Shown here piece by piece: positions 47,663-57,053 of a stretch of 64,000 nt of DNA. Source of the stretch: UKL13-2 sp044228625 (lineage in GTDB: Bacteria > Pseudomonadota > Gammaproteobacteria > Burkholderiales > Usitatibacteraceae); assembly GCA_044228625.1 (NCBI GenBank), contig JBGAUM010000002.1:30918-94917 (forward strand), read 5' to 3'. The position numbers were made by a program, and so were the translations under genes. Under the pieces are notes generated by a model. That model was given only the letters and a program-made list of their open reading frames with translations. It searched no databases and had not been told where the DNA came from. Each line of letters opens with the position of its first letter. Positions within the stretch are counted from its first letter, which is position 1.

Positions 47663-48691
47663 ATGAAAGCCCTTGCAAAGCTGACGCCCGGACCGGGACT
47701 GACCATGACCGATGTTCCGATGCCTGAGGTCGGACACAACGATGTCCTCATCAAGATCAAGAAGACCGCCATTTGCGGGACGGACATCCATATCTGGAAA
47801 TGGGATGAATGGGCGGCAAAGACCATCCCGGTGCCGATGCATGTCGGGCACGAGTACGTCGGCGAAATTGTCGAGATGGGCCAGGAGGTCAGGGGCTTCT
47901 CCATCGGCGACCGCGTATCCGGGGAAGGGCACATTACCTGCGGCTATTGCCGCAATTGCCGCGCCGGACGCCGGCATCTTTGCCGCAATACGACAGGCGT
48001 CGGCGTCAACCGACCCGGATGTTTCGCCGAATACCTGGTCATCCCGGCGTTCAACGCGTTCAGGATTCCGGAGTCGATCAGCGATGACCTGGCCTCCATC
48101 TTCGACCCGTACGGCAACGCGACGCACACCGCGCTTTCATTCAACCTGGTGGGCGAAGATGTGTTGATCACCGGGGCCGGACCGATCGGCATCATGGCGG
48201 TGGCCATTGCGCGGCACGTCGGTGCGCGCCATATCGTCATCACGGATGTAAACGACTATCGCTTGGGCCTGGCGCTGAAAATGGGGGCGACCCGTGCGGT
48301 CAATGTCACAAAGCAGTCGCTCAAGGACACCATGGGTGATTTGGGCATGGTGGAAGGGTTTGACGTCGGCATGGAAATGTCGGGCGTGCCCTCCGCGTTC
48401 CGGGATTTGCTGCAAAACATGAATCACGGCGGCAAAGTGGCCTTGCTCGGGATTCCGCCGTCAGACACCGCTATTGACTGGAACCAGGTGATTTTCAAGG
48501 GCCTGGAGATCAAGGGGGTGTACGGGCGTGAAATGTTTGAGACCTGGTACAAAATGGTGGCCATGCTGCAAAGCGGCCTGGATCTGTCGCCCATCCTGAC
48601 CCACCACTATCCGATGAATGACTTCAAGGCCGGATTTGAGACCATGCTATCCGGGCACTCCGGCAAAGTGGTTCTTGATTGGGCGGCTTGA
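47663..48691 (+). CDS. tdh: L-threonine 3-dehydrogenase
   Basis: This zinc alcohol-dehydrogenase-family enzyme oxidises L-threonine to 2-amino-3-oxobutyrate with NAD. It has 342 residues against 341 in E. coli. Catalytic zinc ligands are in AICGTDIHIWKWDEWA and VGHEYVGEI, structural zinc Cys in CGYCRNCRAGRRHLC, and the nucleotide-binding glycines in ITGAGPIGIMAVAIA. ATG 47663 gives the standard N-terminus (KALAKLTPGPGL). It acts together with kbl just before it. Confidence 0.96.
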   Translation: MKALAKLTPGPGLTMTDVPMPEVGHNDVLIKIKKTAICGTDIHIWKWDEWAAKTIPVPMHVGHEYVGEIVEMGQEVRGFSIGDRVSGEGHITCGYCRNCRAGRRHLCRNTTGVGVNRPGCFAEYLVIPAFNAFRIPESISDDLASIFDPYGNATHTALSFNLVGEDVLITGAGPIGIMAVAIARHVGARHIVITDVNDYRLGLALKMGATRAVNVTKQSLKDTMGDLGMVEGFDVGMEMSGVPSAFRDLLQNMNHGGKVALLGIPPSDTAIDWNQVIFKGLEIKGVYGREMFETWYKMVAMLQSGLDLSPILTHHYPMNDFKAGFETMLSGHSGKVVLDWAA

Positions 48692-48800
48692 AGCGTGTAG
48701 CCGAAGGCGTGCGGCTTGATGCGGCGCAAAGGGGGCCGGGCACGCGTGCCGTATCCTTGCAGTAAGATTGGCACACAAAAATACGACTTTGGGAGACAAC

Positions 48801-49244
48801 ATGAACACGAAACTGCGGTTCCTTGCCGCTGGTGCGGCAGCCGTTTTTTCCATGGTTGCGGTCGCCCAGACGCCGCCGCCGGCACCTCCGACCCCGGCCA
48901 CTCCCACCGCGCCCGCAGACGCATCCCCAACAGCCCCGCCCGCGCCCCCGGCCCAGGAACCCACCCAGAAAATCGGCAAGGAGACCAAACTCGCCATCGG
49001 CAAGGTATTGGACCTGGAAAAACAGGACAACGGCTGCCTGATCAATTTCAAGAACGACAAGAATCAGGAAGTCGTGGAACTGGGGTTGTCCGAATTTTGC
49101 TCAAAGAAGCCTCCCATCAAGGGCCAGACCTTGCACTTCGTCTACAAGATGCAATCGGTACTTGCCGATGAATGCCTCGGCAATCCCAAGTGCAAGAAGA
49201 TGGAGGAGCGCGCCGTGATTGTGGAAGCCAACCCGCTCAAATAG
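48801..49244 (+). CDS. Small secreted protein with Pro/Ala-rich linker
   Basis: A 147-residue protein, unrecognised. The signal peptide (FLAAGAAAVFSMVAVAQ) is followed by a Pro/Ala/Thr-rich linker of about 35 residues and a domain with four Cys (NGCLINF, EFCSKK, DECLGNPKCKKM). GGGAGA stands before ATG 48801. It resembles in plan the other two small secreted proteins in this window (at 8431 and 35999) but not in sequence. Confidence 0.65.
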   Translation: MNTKLRFLAAGAAAVFSMVAVAQTPPPAPPTPATPTAPADASPTAPPAPPAQEPTQKIGKETKLAIGKVLDLEKQDNGCLINFKNDKNQEVVELGLSEFCSKKPPIKGQTLHFVYKMQSVLADECLGNPKCKKMEERAVIVEANPLK

Positions 49245-49259
49245 CGGGCTGGCCCCAAT

Positions 49260-49997
49260 TTACCGGCTGTTGCGGGCGTTGGCGTCGCGCCGGTAGCGAG
49301 CGTATTCTTCCTCGCGCTGGCGTTGTTCGACGTAGCGTTTTTGACGATCGGTTTCGGCCCGTGCCCGCTCAACCGCACGCTGGTCTTCGTAGCGATCCCG
49401 CTGTTCCTGCCACTGGCGTGAACGTTCCTGCTGATAGGCGGAGTAGGTCGAATATGCGTCGCTGAATTGGGTGGAACGCGTTGGCGCGCGCAGCTCGGGT
49501 CGTGTGTCCTCGACAAACTGCTTGTTCTTCATTTCTGCTTGCTGTGCCTCGATTTGCGCCTGATGCGCCTTTTCCTCGGCTTCGCGCTGCGCCCGAAGCT
49601 CTTCCTGGATGCGAACGCGCTCCTGCTCGGCACGCGCCTCGGCCTCGCGCACGCGCTGTTGCTCTGCTTGCTCGGCGAGGATGCGCTCCCGCTCTTCCTG
49701 CTGGCGCGCCTGATCCCACATCCAATAGCCGCCCAGGGCGAGAACCGCAAGGCCAATCCCCAAAGCGCCGGCCACTTTGGGCGCGGAAACCAAAGCGCCG
49801 ATGCCACCGCCGGTTGCTTTCGGAACAGCAAGCTCCTCGTAAGCCGCGTCCAGCCGTTGGCTCGCAATTCGCCGCTCGCTCTCCGTCAATGAAGTATCGG
49901 AGGCCACGCGCCCCAGCGCTTTCCGGTACGCACGCTGGATTTCGGCGGCGTTGGCGCCTTTGGGCACGTCGAGTATCTGGTGGGCTTTTTGGCTCAT
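49260..49997 (-). CDS. J-domain-like protein with membrane anchor and long coiled coil
   Basis: A 245-residue protein. Residues 1-60 look like a J-domain (KAHQILDVPKGANAAEIQRAYRKAL ... RLDAAYEEL) but lack the HPD tripeptide needed to stimulate DnaK, so classical co-chaperone work is doubtful. One membrane helix follows (VAGALGIGLAVLALGGYWMW), then a long Glu/Gln/Arg/Ala-rich coiled coil to about residue 165, and a Tyr/Gln/Arg-rich tail. ATG 49997 is the start that fits the domain. It is divergent from a TonB-like gene; both look like envelope-spanning scaffold proteins. Function unknown. Confidence 0.6.
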   Translation of the reverse strand: MSQKAHQILDVPKGANAAEIQRAYRKALGRVASDTSLTESERRIASQRLDAAYEELAVPKATGGGIGALVSAPKVAGALGIGLAVLALGGYWMWDQARQQEERERILAEQAEQQRVREAEARAEQERVRIQEELRAQREAEEKAHQAQIEAQQAEMKNKQFVEDTRPELRAPTRSTQFSDAYSTYSAYQQERSRQWQEQRDRYEDQRAVERARAETDRQKRYVEQRQREEEYARYRRDANARNSR

Positions 49998-50124
49998 GCT
50001 GCGGCAATCTTGGCAGTTTTGGCGGCGGATTTGGAAATTATATGCAACCCGAGAGGTCCAAGACGGGATTTGATGCGTGTCGTGAAGAACGCGCCAAAGC
50101 TGAGAAAATGGCATTCGCGGTCCG

Positions 50125-51006
50125 ATGCCCCCACGGCCCTTTGGAATTGTTGTGTTGACGCCAAATCTTCATCGTGGCGGCCGCCTGATTTTTGATGCAG
50201 CCGGCTTTCCCCTAGACGTCGTACCTCAAGCCGATCGCAGGCTCAAGAAGCTTGCGACGGGATTGCTGCTGTCCATTGCCGCCCACCTGGTATTGCTGTG
50301 GTTCGCGCCTGCGCCAAAGACCGACATGCGCGAAAGTGCCCCGGCAACCCTTGACGTAAGCCTTCTGCCGCCGGTCAAGCCAATGCCGCAAGTGGCCCCG
50401 CCTGCCGAGCCGGAGCCCCCTCGCGTGGTTCCTCCGCAACAGCGCCGGATCATCACCGCGCCGGCGCAAACAACCAAGACGTTTGCGGTGCCCGAACAAC
50501 CGCCCGATCCGCCGCCCAAGGAAGTGCGAGCGCCTGCCCCTGATGATTTTGCGTCTGTCCTCGAAGCGCGACGCGCCCAGCGCCAGCAGCAGGAAGAGGC
50601 CATTGCGGCGATCAATGCGCAGTACCGATCGGCGGACGCTTCAAGTTCGGCATCCGATCGCGCCGCGGAGAATGCACGGCGCAATTTGGCCGCTTTGGGG
50701 AGGAGTCAGGGCGGCACCGGGGGGGTCTTTTCGATTCTCGATATTTCGCATCGCCGCGCCAGCTATGCGTTCAATGGCTGGATGCCCAACCGCACCAATG
50801 GCTGGCGCGAAGTGATCGAAGTGGAGGCCGGGCCGGATGGCGACGTCCGCCGCGCCATCATCCGCAGCATGATTGCACTCATCCGCAAGCACTACCAAGG
50901 CAACTTCAATTGGGAATCGCACCGCATCGGGCGGGTGGTCGTGCTCTCCGCGCGGCTCGAGGACAACCAAGGCCTCGAAGACTTCATGATGCGCGAGTTC
51001 TTTTGA
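50125..51006 (+). CDS. TonB-like membrane-anchored protein with unrecognised C-terminal domain
   Basis: A 293-residue protein. The single N-terminal helix (LATGLLLSIAAHLVLLWFAP) contains the SxxxH pattern (S-I-A-A-H) by which TonB and TolA couple to ExbB/ExbD-type proton motors. It is followed by a Pro-rich rod (VKPMPQVAPPAEPEPPRVVPP) and a helical segment. The C-terminal domain of about 90 residues (SYAFNGWMPNRTNGWREVIEV ...) is not one I recognise as TonB_C. No exbB or exbD is nearby. The start is uncertain: ATG 50125, GTG 50152 and TTG 50155 are all possible. Confidence 0.55.
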   Translation: MPPRPFGIVVLTPNLHRGGRLIFDAAGFPLDVVPQADRRLKKLATGLLLSIAAHLVLLWFAPAPKTDMRESAPATLDVSLLPPVKPMPQVAPPAEPEPPRVVPPQQRRIITAPAQTTKTFAVPEQPPDPPPKEVRAPAPDDFASVLEARRAQRQQQEEAIAAINAQYRSADASSSASDRAAENARRNLAALGRSQGGTGGVFSILDISHRRASYAFNGWMPNRTNGWREVIEVEAGPDGDVRRAIIRSMIALIRKHYQGNFNWESHRIGRVVVLSARLEDNQGLEDFMMREFF

Positions 51007-51027
51007 ACTTGGTGATGCCCCCGGGCA

Positions 51028-51786
51028 CTACATGTTCCTGAACAGCGCCATGTAGGGCTGGCTGACCGTCAGCGTTTCCGGCCGCTTCTTGAGCTTGAGA
51101 ATGCCTTTGCCGAACTCGTCGCGCGTGATCGCCTGGATCGCCCTGAAATTGACAATGGTGCTGCGGTGGATCTGCTTGAAATGCGCCGGGTCCAGTTCCG
51201 CCAGCAGCTCCCGGATGGGCTTGCGGATCAATGCCTCGCCTTCCGCGGTCATCACCACCGTGTACTTGTTGTCGGATTGGAAATAGAGCACGTCATCGAT
51301 CATGATCAGCCGCGTGTCGCGCCCGGCACTGGCGGTGATCCAGGTCAGCGGCTCACGTGCCGGCAGGCCCATCGCCGCTTTCAATGCGGACTGGTTGACC
51401 ATGGTTGGGAGGGTGCCGCTGGACAACCGCTTTTGGATGCGCTGAACGGTGGCTGTCAGCCGCTCCAATGTCACTGGCTTCATCAAATAATCCATGGTGC
51501 CATGCTCAAAAGCATCGATCGCGTGCTTGTCGTACGCGGTGACAAAGACGAACTCAGTGTCCGGGCTGGCCTCATGCGCTGCCGCAGCCACTTCGAGGCC
51601 GGTCAATCCCGGCATGCGGATATCCAGGAAAGCCACTGCCGGTTGGTGCGCCGCAATTTCCTCGAGGGCCGCGCCGCCGTCCGACGCCTGGGCCACGATG
51701 TCGATCTCGGGCCATGCCTGTTGCAGCAACGACATCAGCTCTGCACGCAGGAGGTCTTCATCCTCCGCAATCACGCACTTGGTCAT
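51028..51786 (-). CDS. LytTR-family response regulator (AlgR/LytR-like)
   Basis: A 252-residue response regulator. The receiver domain has the acidic pair (IAEDE), the phospho-acceptor Asp in VAFLDIRMPGLTG, Thr in FVTAYD and Lys in DYLMKPV. After a linker comes a LytTR DNA-binding domain (DVLYFQSDNKYTVVMTAEGEALIRKPI, FKQIHRSTIVNFRAI). Its start overlaps the kinase stop by four bases (ATGA), so the pair is translated together. In betaproteobacteria this pair often regulates envelope or surface functions; targets here are unknown. Confidence 0.93.
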   Translation of the reverse strand: MTKCVIAEDEDLLRAELMSLLQQAWPEIDIVAQASDGGAALEEIAAHQPAVAFLDIRMPGLTGLEVAAAAHEASPDTEFVFVTAYDKHAIDAFEHGTMDYLMKPVTLERLTATVQRIQKRLSSGTLPTMVNQSALKAAMGLPAREPLTWITASAGRDTRLIMIDDVLYFQSDNKYTVVMTAEGEALIRKPIRELLAELDPAHFKQIHRSTIVNFRAIQAITRDEFGKGILKLKKRPETLTVSQPYMALFRNM

Positions 51787-53048
51787 GAACCTGTTTTCTC
51801 CATGGGAATCCGGACGGTGACCGTCACGCCACTCGGGTAATTGGGCGAAATCAACAGCGTTGCGGCATCGCCATGCGCGATGCGCAGACGTTCCTTGGCA
51901 TTCTTGAGTCCGATCCCCGTGCCTGAGGTCGCGCCACCAAATCCCTTGCCGTCGTCCGCCACCTGAATCTCGGCAAACTCGCCCGCCGCCTTGGCGCGGA
52001 TCCAGATCGTGCCGGGCCCGGGCTTCGGCTCCAATCCATGTTTGATGGCGTTCTCCACCAGGGTTTGCAACACCATCGGAGGCAATTCGAGTTTGTGCAA
52101 CGTATCAGGGACATCGATCTCGACGCGCAGGCGCTCACCCATGCGGATTTTCATCAGTTCAAGGTACGCGTTGGCGCGCGCCAATTCGTCCGCCAAGGTC
52201 GCTGCAGTCTCCTCGGTGCGGGGCAGCGAGCATCTCAAATACGCGATCAACTCGCCCAGCATCTTGTCAGCGCGCGCGGGGTCGCTGCGGGTGAGCAATT
52301 GGGCGTTGGCAAGGGTGTTGTACAGGAAATGCGGCTCCACCTGTGCTTGCAGCAATGCAAGTTTGGCGTCGGCCAATTCCTTCTCGGCGGCGGTCTGCTT
52401 GGATTCCGCCATCTCCGCCCGCCGGCGTTCGGCCACGATGCGCCCAATGGATCGCGTGAGGTTTTCGGCCGTTTCGAGATTGGCGCCGTCGTCGACCAAG
52501 AACCAATCCAGCCACGCGCCCGCGCGGGGTTCGCACACAATGACCGCGCTGCCACAGCAATCGCCCGGCGCAATGGTGGCCTGTACCAGGTTCGCGCCGC
52601 GTCCGTCCCAACTGGTGCCGCCGCCCATGTACGGACTCCAGGTAGGAACCTCGGCGCGAATGTAGCGGGCTGCGCGGTTCGCGTCGACATGCTCGACGCG
52701 CGGCAATTCCCGGATCGCGGTCTCCACGATGTCGAATGCGATGGGTGCATCGTACGGCACTTCAATCTGGCGGCGATGGCGGTTGGCGAGGGTGGATGCG
52801 TCTGCGCGCCCGGCAATCGACTTCACGCGCCGTACATGCGTGATTCCCACACCGATGGCCACGGCGACCGACATCAAGATGAACATCAACACGATGCCCC
52901 CGAGCTTCGGGAGATTGTTGCGCGCCACAAATGCCGTCAGCGAGCCGATTGCCAGTACGGCCAATCCCCAGGCCAGCGCCAACCGCGCCACGAAAGCGGC
53001 GGCCGGGGGAATGTTTTGCGGCGAAACAGGCAAGGTGGGTGTTGACAT
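51783..53048 (-). CDS. Sensor histidine kinase, LytS/AlgZ type (His_kinase family)
   Basis: A 421-residue kinase partner of the LytTR regulator. Two N-terminal membrane helices (ARLALAWGLAVLAIGSLTAFVA, GGIVLMFILMSVAVAIGVGI) are followed by a sensor-like region of about 130 residues, then a His_kinase module: phospho-His in QAQVEPHFLYNTLAN, N-box VLQTLVENAIKHGLEP, and G-boxes VADDGKGFGG and GTGIGLKNAKERL. I chose ATG 53048, the start directly before the first helix; the frame runs 41 codons further but that part is not membrane-like. Confidence 0.92.
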   Translation of the reverse strand: MSTPTLPVSPQNIPPAAAFVARLALAWGLAVLAIGSLTAFVARNNLPKLGGIVLMFILMSVAVAIGVGITHVRRVKSIAGRADASTLANRHRRQIEVPYDAPIAFDIVETAIRELPRVEHVDANRAARYIRAEVPTWSPYMGGGTSWDGRGANLVQATIAPGDCCGSAVIVCEPRAGAWLDWFLVDDGANLETAENLTRSIGRIVAERRRAEMAESKQTAAEKELADAKLALLQAQVEPHFLYNTLANAQLLTRSDPARADKMLGELIAYLRCSLPRTEETAATLADELARANAYLELMKIRMGERLRVEIDVPDTLHKLELPPMVLQTLVENAIKHGLEPKPGPGTIWIRAKAAGEFAEIQVADDGKGFGGATSGTGIGLKNAKERLRIAHGDAATLLISPNYPSGVTVTVRIPMEKTGS

Positions 53049-53190
53049 GGTGGAATGATTTAAGGGCCACTGCAATGCGGCCATCTTAGGGCGCTCCGAC
53101 GGAGTCCGGGGAATTCTGCGACAAAACCCACTGTTGCCGGATGAAACGGTCATCGCCTGGCGCAAAGCCAAACCCTAGAACGGACGGGCA

Positions 53191-53224
53191 TCTTGGGCCA
53201 AAAGTGGCTCAAATGCCGCGCCAG
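53191..53224 (-). repeat. dispersed intergenic repeat, copy 3
   Basis: On the minus strand: CTGGCGCGGCATTTGAGCC then ACTTTTGGCCCAAGA. It lies upstream of the M16 protease gene. Confidence 0.55.
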
Positions 53225-53320
53225 TCAAAGACTTTGCTTTCCTTGGCGATACAGTCTGGCACAGGACCTGTAGTTGGGAATTGCTAGAATCGCCGCCTCA
53301 ATGCGCAAGGGAGCGGCAAC

Positions 53321-56135
53321 ATGAAAAGTACCCCAGTGATTCGTTTCGTCCTCGCCGGATTGGCGGCAATGGTGCTGAGTGGCGGCGCATTAGCGCAAAA
53401 AGCCGAAACGGCCAAGCCCGCCCCGGCCGCCAAGGCCGCACCGGTGCCTGCCAAGAAGGGACCGATGCCGGCGCTACCGGAAAAGGTGACCTCCGTCGAA
53501 GGCATCAATGAGTACCGGTTGCCCAACGGCCTGCGCGTGCTGCTGTTTCCGGACCCATCCAAGCCGACCGTGACCGTGAACATCACGTATCTGGTGGGGT
53601 CGCGCCACGAGAACTATGGTGAAACCGGCATGGCCCATTTGCTGGAGCATTTGGTCTTCAAGGGCACCCCCAAGAACCCGGACATCGACAAGCAATACAA
53701 CAAACGCGGCATGCGGTTCAACGGGACGACCTGGATCGACCGCACGAATTACTACCAACTGTTCCAGGCCAACGACGACAACCTGGATTGGGCGTTGCAG
53801 ATGGAAGCCGACCGGATGATCAATTCGTTCATCTCGAAAAAGGACTTGGACTCTGAAATGACGGTCGTCCGCAATGAATATGAAATGGGCGAGAACCAGC
53901 CGGGAAATGTGCTGTTCAAGCGCATGTCGAGCGTGGCCTACGATTGGCACAACTACGGTAACTCGACCATCGGCAATCGCTCGGACATCGAAAACGTCAA
54001 GATCGAAAACCTGCAGGCGTTCTACCGGAAGTATTACCAGCCGGACAACGCAGTGCTGCTGGTGGCGGGCAAGTTTGATGAAGCGAAGACGCTCGGGTTG
54101 ATCCAGAAATATTTCGCACCCATTCCGAAGCCGACGCGGGAATTGCCGAAGCTGTGGACCGTGGAACCCACGCAGGACGGCGAGCGGCAGTTTTTTGTCC
54201 GCCGCAAGGGCGACATTCAATTGGTCATGCTGGGATACAAGACGCCCTCGGCATTGCATGCCGATGCGGATGCCGCAGGCTTCATCGGCTTTGTGCTCGC
54301 CGATGTGCCCACCGGCCGCCTGCACAAGGCGCTCGTAGAATCTGGCAAGGCCGCGCAGGTCTTTTCGCAACCTTTGGTGGGTGTCGATAGCACGCTGCAC
54401 ATCCTGGGCGCTGCCATCAAGAAGGGCGATCCCTATGAGCCGGTGCTCGCCGAACTGACCCGCATCGTCGAGGAATTCCATCGATCGCCACCGACCGCGG
54501 AGGAAATGGACCGCGCAAAGAAGAGCATGGCCAACGAGGCTGAGCGCACCTTGAACAATCACGAGAACATCGGCGTCGAGTTGTCGGAGTACATTGCGCT
54601 GGGTGACTGGCGCCTGTTCTTCAAGGGGCGTGACGATTCGCAAAAGGTCACCGCCGACCAGGTCAAGGCCGCGGCTGCCAAGTACTACCGACGCGACAAT
54701 CGCGTGGTTGGGATTTTCCAGCCCGAAGACGCGCCGCAACGTGCGGAACTGCCGGCCGTGCCTGCCGTCGCGGAAGTCATGAAGGACTTCAAGCCCAAGC
54801 AAGTGGTGCAACAAGCCGAGGCGTTTGATCCCTCCCAGGCCAACATCGACAAGCGCACCAAGGTGGTGAACATCGGCGGCATTCAACTGGCGATGCTGTC
54901 CAAGAAGAATCGCGGGGAGACCGTCAATGTGAGCCTGCGTTTCCTGAGCGGCGACGAGAAGACCCAGTTTGGCAAAGGCCGTATTGGCGCAATGACCGGC
55001 GCAATGCTCACGCGTGGCACCAGCAAACTCACGCGCACGCAAATCGCGGACGCATCCGAAAAGCTCAAGATTCAGGGCGGGGTCAACGGATTGACCGCCA
55101 ATTTCCAGACCACTCGACCGAACTTGGCCGAAGCGATCCGCTTCACTGCCCACTTGATGCGCGAGCCGTCATTCCCGGAGAGCGAATTCGAGCAGCTTCG
55201 CAAGCAATTGCTGACCGTGATTGAGTCACAGCGATCCAACCCGGAGGCGGTGGCTTCCGTGGCATTGGGCCAGCATTTCAACCAGTTCCCGCGCGGAGAT
55301 GTTCGCTACTCGCCAACCCTGGCGGAGGCGGAAGAGGACGTCAAGGCCGTGACGCTTCAGCAGGTCAAGGACTATCACCAGCAGTTCTACGCGGCGGCAA
55401 AAGGCCAGATCGCGATCGTCGGGGACTTTGACGAAGCCGAGGTGGAGAAAGGCGGTTCGCGAAGCGTTCGGCGACTGGAAGGGCGGGGTGCCGTACCAGC
55501 GCATGACCACGCCGTATAAGGATGTTTCGCCGGCAAACAAGTCGTTCGAAACGCCCGACAAGGAAAACGCCATGTTCATTGCGCGCCTTAACGTGGACGC
55601 GCAGGATAGCGATGCCGATTTCGCCGCGCTGTGGATTGCGAACTACATCATGGGCGGTGGCGCAGGGTTTGACGCCCGCTTGACGGCGCGCATCCGCGAG
55701 AAGGACGGCTTGAGCTATGCAGCGGGTTCGCAATTGAGTGTCAATTCGACGGATCGTGGAGCGAACTGGATTGCATTCGCCATTGGCGCACCGCAGAACA
55801 TGGCCAAGATTGAGACCGCGTTCCAGGAGGAAGTAGCGCGTGCACTCAAGGACGGGTTCAATGCCGAAGAATTGGCCAAGGCCAAATCGGGTGCCCTCCA
55901 GCAACGCTTGCAACAGCGCGCCCAGGATGGCCCGTTGGCCACCGGCCTCCGCAACAACCTCTACCTCGGTCGAACCTACGCCTGGAGTGCGGCGCTCGAT
56001 GCCAAGATCCAAGCCTTGAAGCCGGAAGACGTTACGGCGGCATTCCGGAAGCACATTGACCCCAAGAAGATCACCATCATCAAGGCTGGGGACTTCGCCA
56101 AGGCTGCCAAGCTGGCCGCAGAAGGCAAAAAGTAG
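53321..56135 (+). pseudogene. M16-family zinc metalloprotease, interrupted by a one-base frameshift
   Basis: A periplasmic M16 peptidase with two M16 halves and a signal peptide (VIRFVLAGLAAMVLSGGALA). The N-terminal half has the inverted zinc motif HLLEH (GMAHLLEHLVFKGT) and the downstream Glu in MTVVRNEYEMGEN. The frame 53321-55519 fails after GDFDEAEVEK, and the frame 55428-56135 continues with AVREAFGDWKGGVPYQRM to the normal end. Removing one G in AAAGGCGG near 55449-55452 restores a protein of about 937 residues, the usual size. All other conserved parts are intact, so this is either a very recent mutation or a sequence error. Its substrate is unknown. Confidence 0.88.
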
Positions 56136-56142
56136 GCTTCCG

Positions 56143-56178
56143 TCTGGATGCGGCGCCGCACGCGGCGCTGCATCCAGA
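56143..56178 (+). terminator. Strong hairpin after the M16 gene, terminator-like without U-tract
   Basis: TCTGGATGC (56143-56151) pairs with GCATCCAGA (56170-56178), extended inward by six further pairs including one G-U. No T-run follows, so it may be a bidirectional or Rho-assisted end, or an RNA stability hairpin. Confidence 0.5.
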
Positions 56179-56193
56179 GTTCCGGCAAAGTAT

Positions 56194-56222
56194 TTGATTT
56201 ATTGGAGAATTTCCCGCATAAT
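56194..56222 (+). promoter_or_regulatory. Sigma-70 promoter of the rpsF operon
   Basis: TTGATT at 56194-56199 and CATAAT at 56217-56222 with a 17-base spacer, about 120 bases before rpsF. This is the best promoter match I found in the window. Confidence 0.7.
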
Positions 56223-56230
56223 CGCGGGCT

Positions 56231-56303
56231 TGGCTGCATTCTTTGGACGGCAGCCAAGGATCATTGACCCCCCTTGCTCCACGGCGGTGCGCATCGCCGG
56301 GGG
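56231..56303 (+). promoter_or_regulatory. Structured rpsF leader, candidate S6:S18-type autoregulatory element
   Basis: The leader can form a hairpin TGGCTGC/GCAGCCA (56231-56256), then a two-part stem with CCCC (56270-56273) against GGGG (56300-56303) and CGGCG/CGCCG inside. Many bacteria have an S6:S18-binding leader here. I see the position and folding potential but cannot confirm the conserved motif. Confidence 0.35.
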
Positions 56304-56343
56304 CTTAATCAGGACGTAAGTCCTTCATCCACAAGGAGTTTTC

Positions 56344-56718
56344 ATGCGCCATTACGAGATCGTTTTTATCGTTCATCCGGATCAAAGCGAGCAGGTGCCC
56401 GCGATGATCGACCGCTACAAGGCGGTCATTGCCCAGGGTGCGGGAAAGATTCACCGCATTGAAGATTGGGGCCGTCGCCAGATGGCTTACCCGATCCAGA
56501 AGGTGTTCAAGGCCCACTACGTGCTGATGAACATCGAAGTCAAGCAAGAGACGCTGGATGAACTCGAGCACGCGTTCAAGTTCAACGACGCCGTGCTGCG
56601 TCACCTGACGGTCAAGAAGGACAAGGCCGAGACCGGTCCGTCGCCGATGATGAAGGAGGAGAAATCCAAGTCGGTTGACGTGAAGGATGAGAAATCCAAG
56701 GAGGCGCAAGCGGCCTGA
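56344..56718 (+). CDS. rpsF: 30S ribosomal protein S6
   Basis: S6 of the small subunit, which binds 16S rRNA together with S18. It has 124 residues. The N-terminus RHYEIVFIVHPDQSEQVPAMIDRY and the segment IEDWGRRQMAYPIQK are family hallmarks. The C-terminal tail is Lys/Glu/Ser-rich and contains a repeated EEKSKSVDVKDEKSKE pattern, longer than in some relatives. AAGGAG stands before ATG 56344. It heads the rpsF-priB-rpsR-rplI operon. Confidence 0.97.
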   Translation: MRHYEIVFIVHPDQSEQVPAMIDRYKAVIAQGAGKIHRIEDWGRRQMAYPIQKVFKAHYVLMNIEVKQETLDELEHAFKFNDAVLRHLTVKKDKAETGPSPMMKEEKSKSVDVKDEKSKEAQAA

Positions 56719-56753
56719 AGCCGTCAGATTCTCCAGCTTTGCGGCAGCGCATG

Positions 56754-57044
56754 ATGAACAGCGCCGTCCTTTCTGGAACAGTGGCCTGGCGCGATGCGAT
56801 GCGGGAAACCCCCGCCGGCATTGCGATCCTGAACCTCCGGATTCACCACCAGTCTTCGCAAATCGAAAACGGGTTGGATGTTCCGGCGGACATCGAACTG
56901 GCTGCCATGGCGGCCGGAGAGGTGGCCCGGCAGCTCGACAGCATCAAGGTCGGTGACGCCATTTCCATCAAAGGATTCTTGTCCCGCAAAAGCCGGCAGA
57001 ACGACACCGCCGTCTTGCACATCACACAATTCAAATTAAGCTAG
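56754..57044 (+). CDS. priB: Primosomal replication protein N (PriB)
   Basis: PriB is a single-stranded DNA-binding OB-fold protein that helps PriA reload DnaB at stalled forks. It has 96 residues, the usual size. It starts MNSAVLSGTVAWRD and has the conserved GIAILNLRIHHQS and FLSRKSRQNDTAVLHI segments. I chose ATG 56754, with a second ATG one codon before it. It lies between rpsF and rpsR, the arrangement known from beta- and gammaproteobacteria. Confidence 0.92.
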   Translation: MNSAVLSGTVAWRDAMRETPAGIAILNLRIHHQSSQIENGLDVPADIELAAMAAGEVARQLDSIKVGDAISIKGFLSRKSRQNDTAVLHITQFKLS

Positions 57045-57053
57045 AGGAATATC

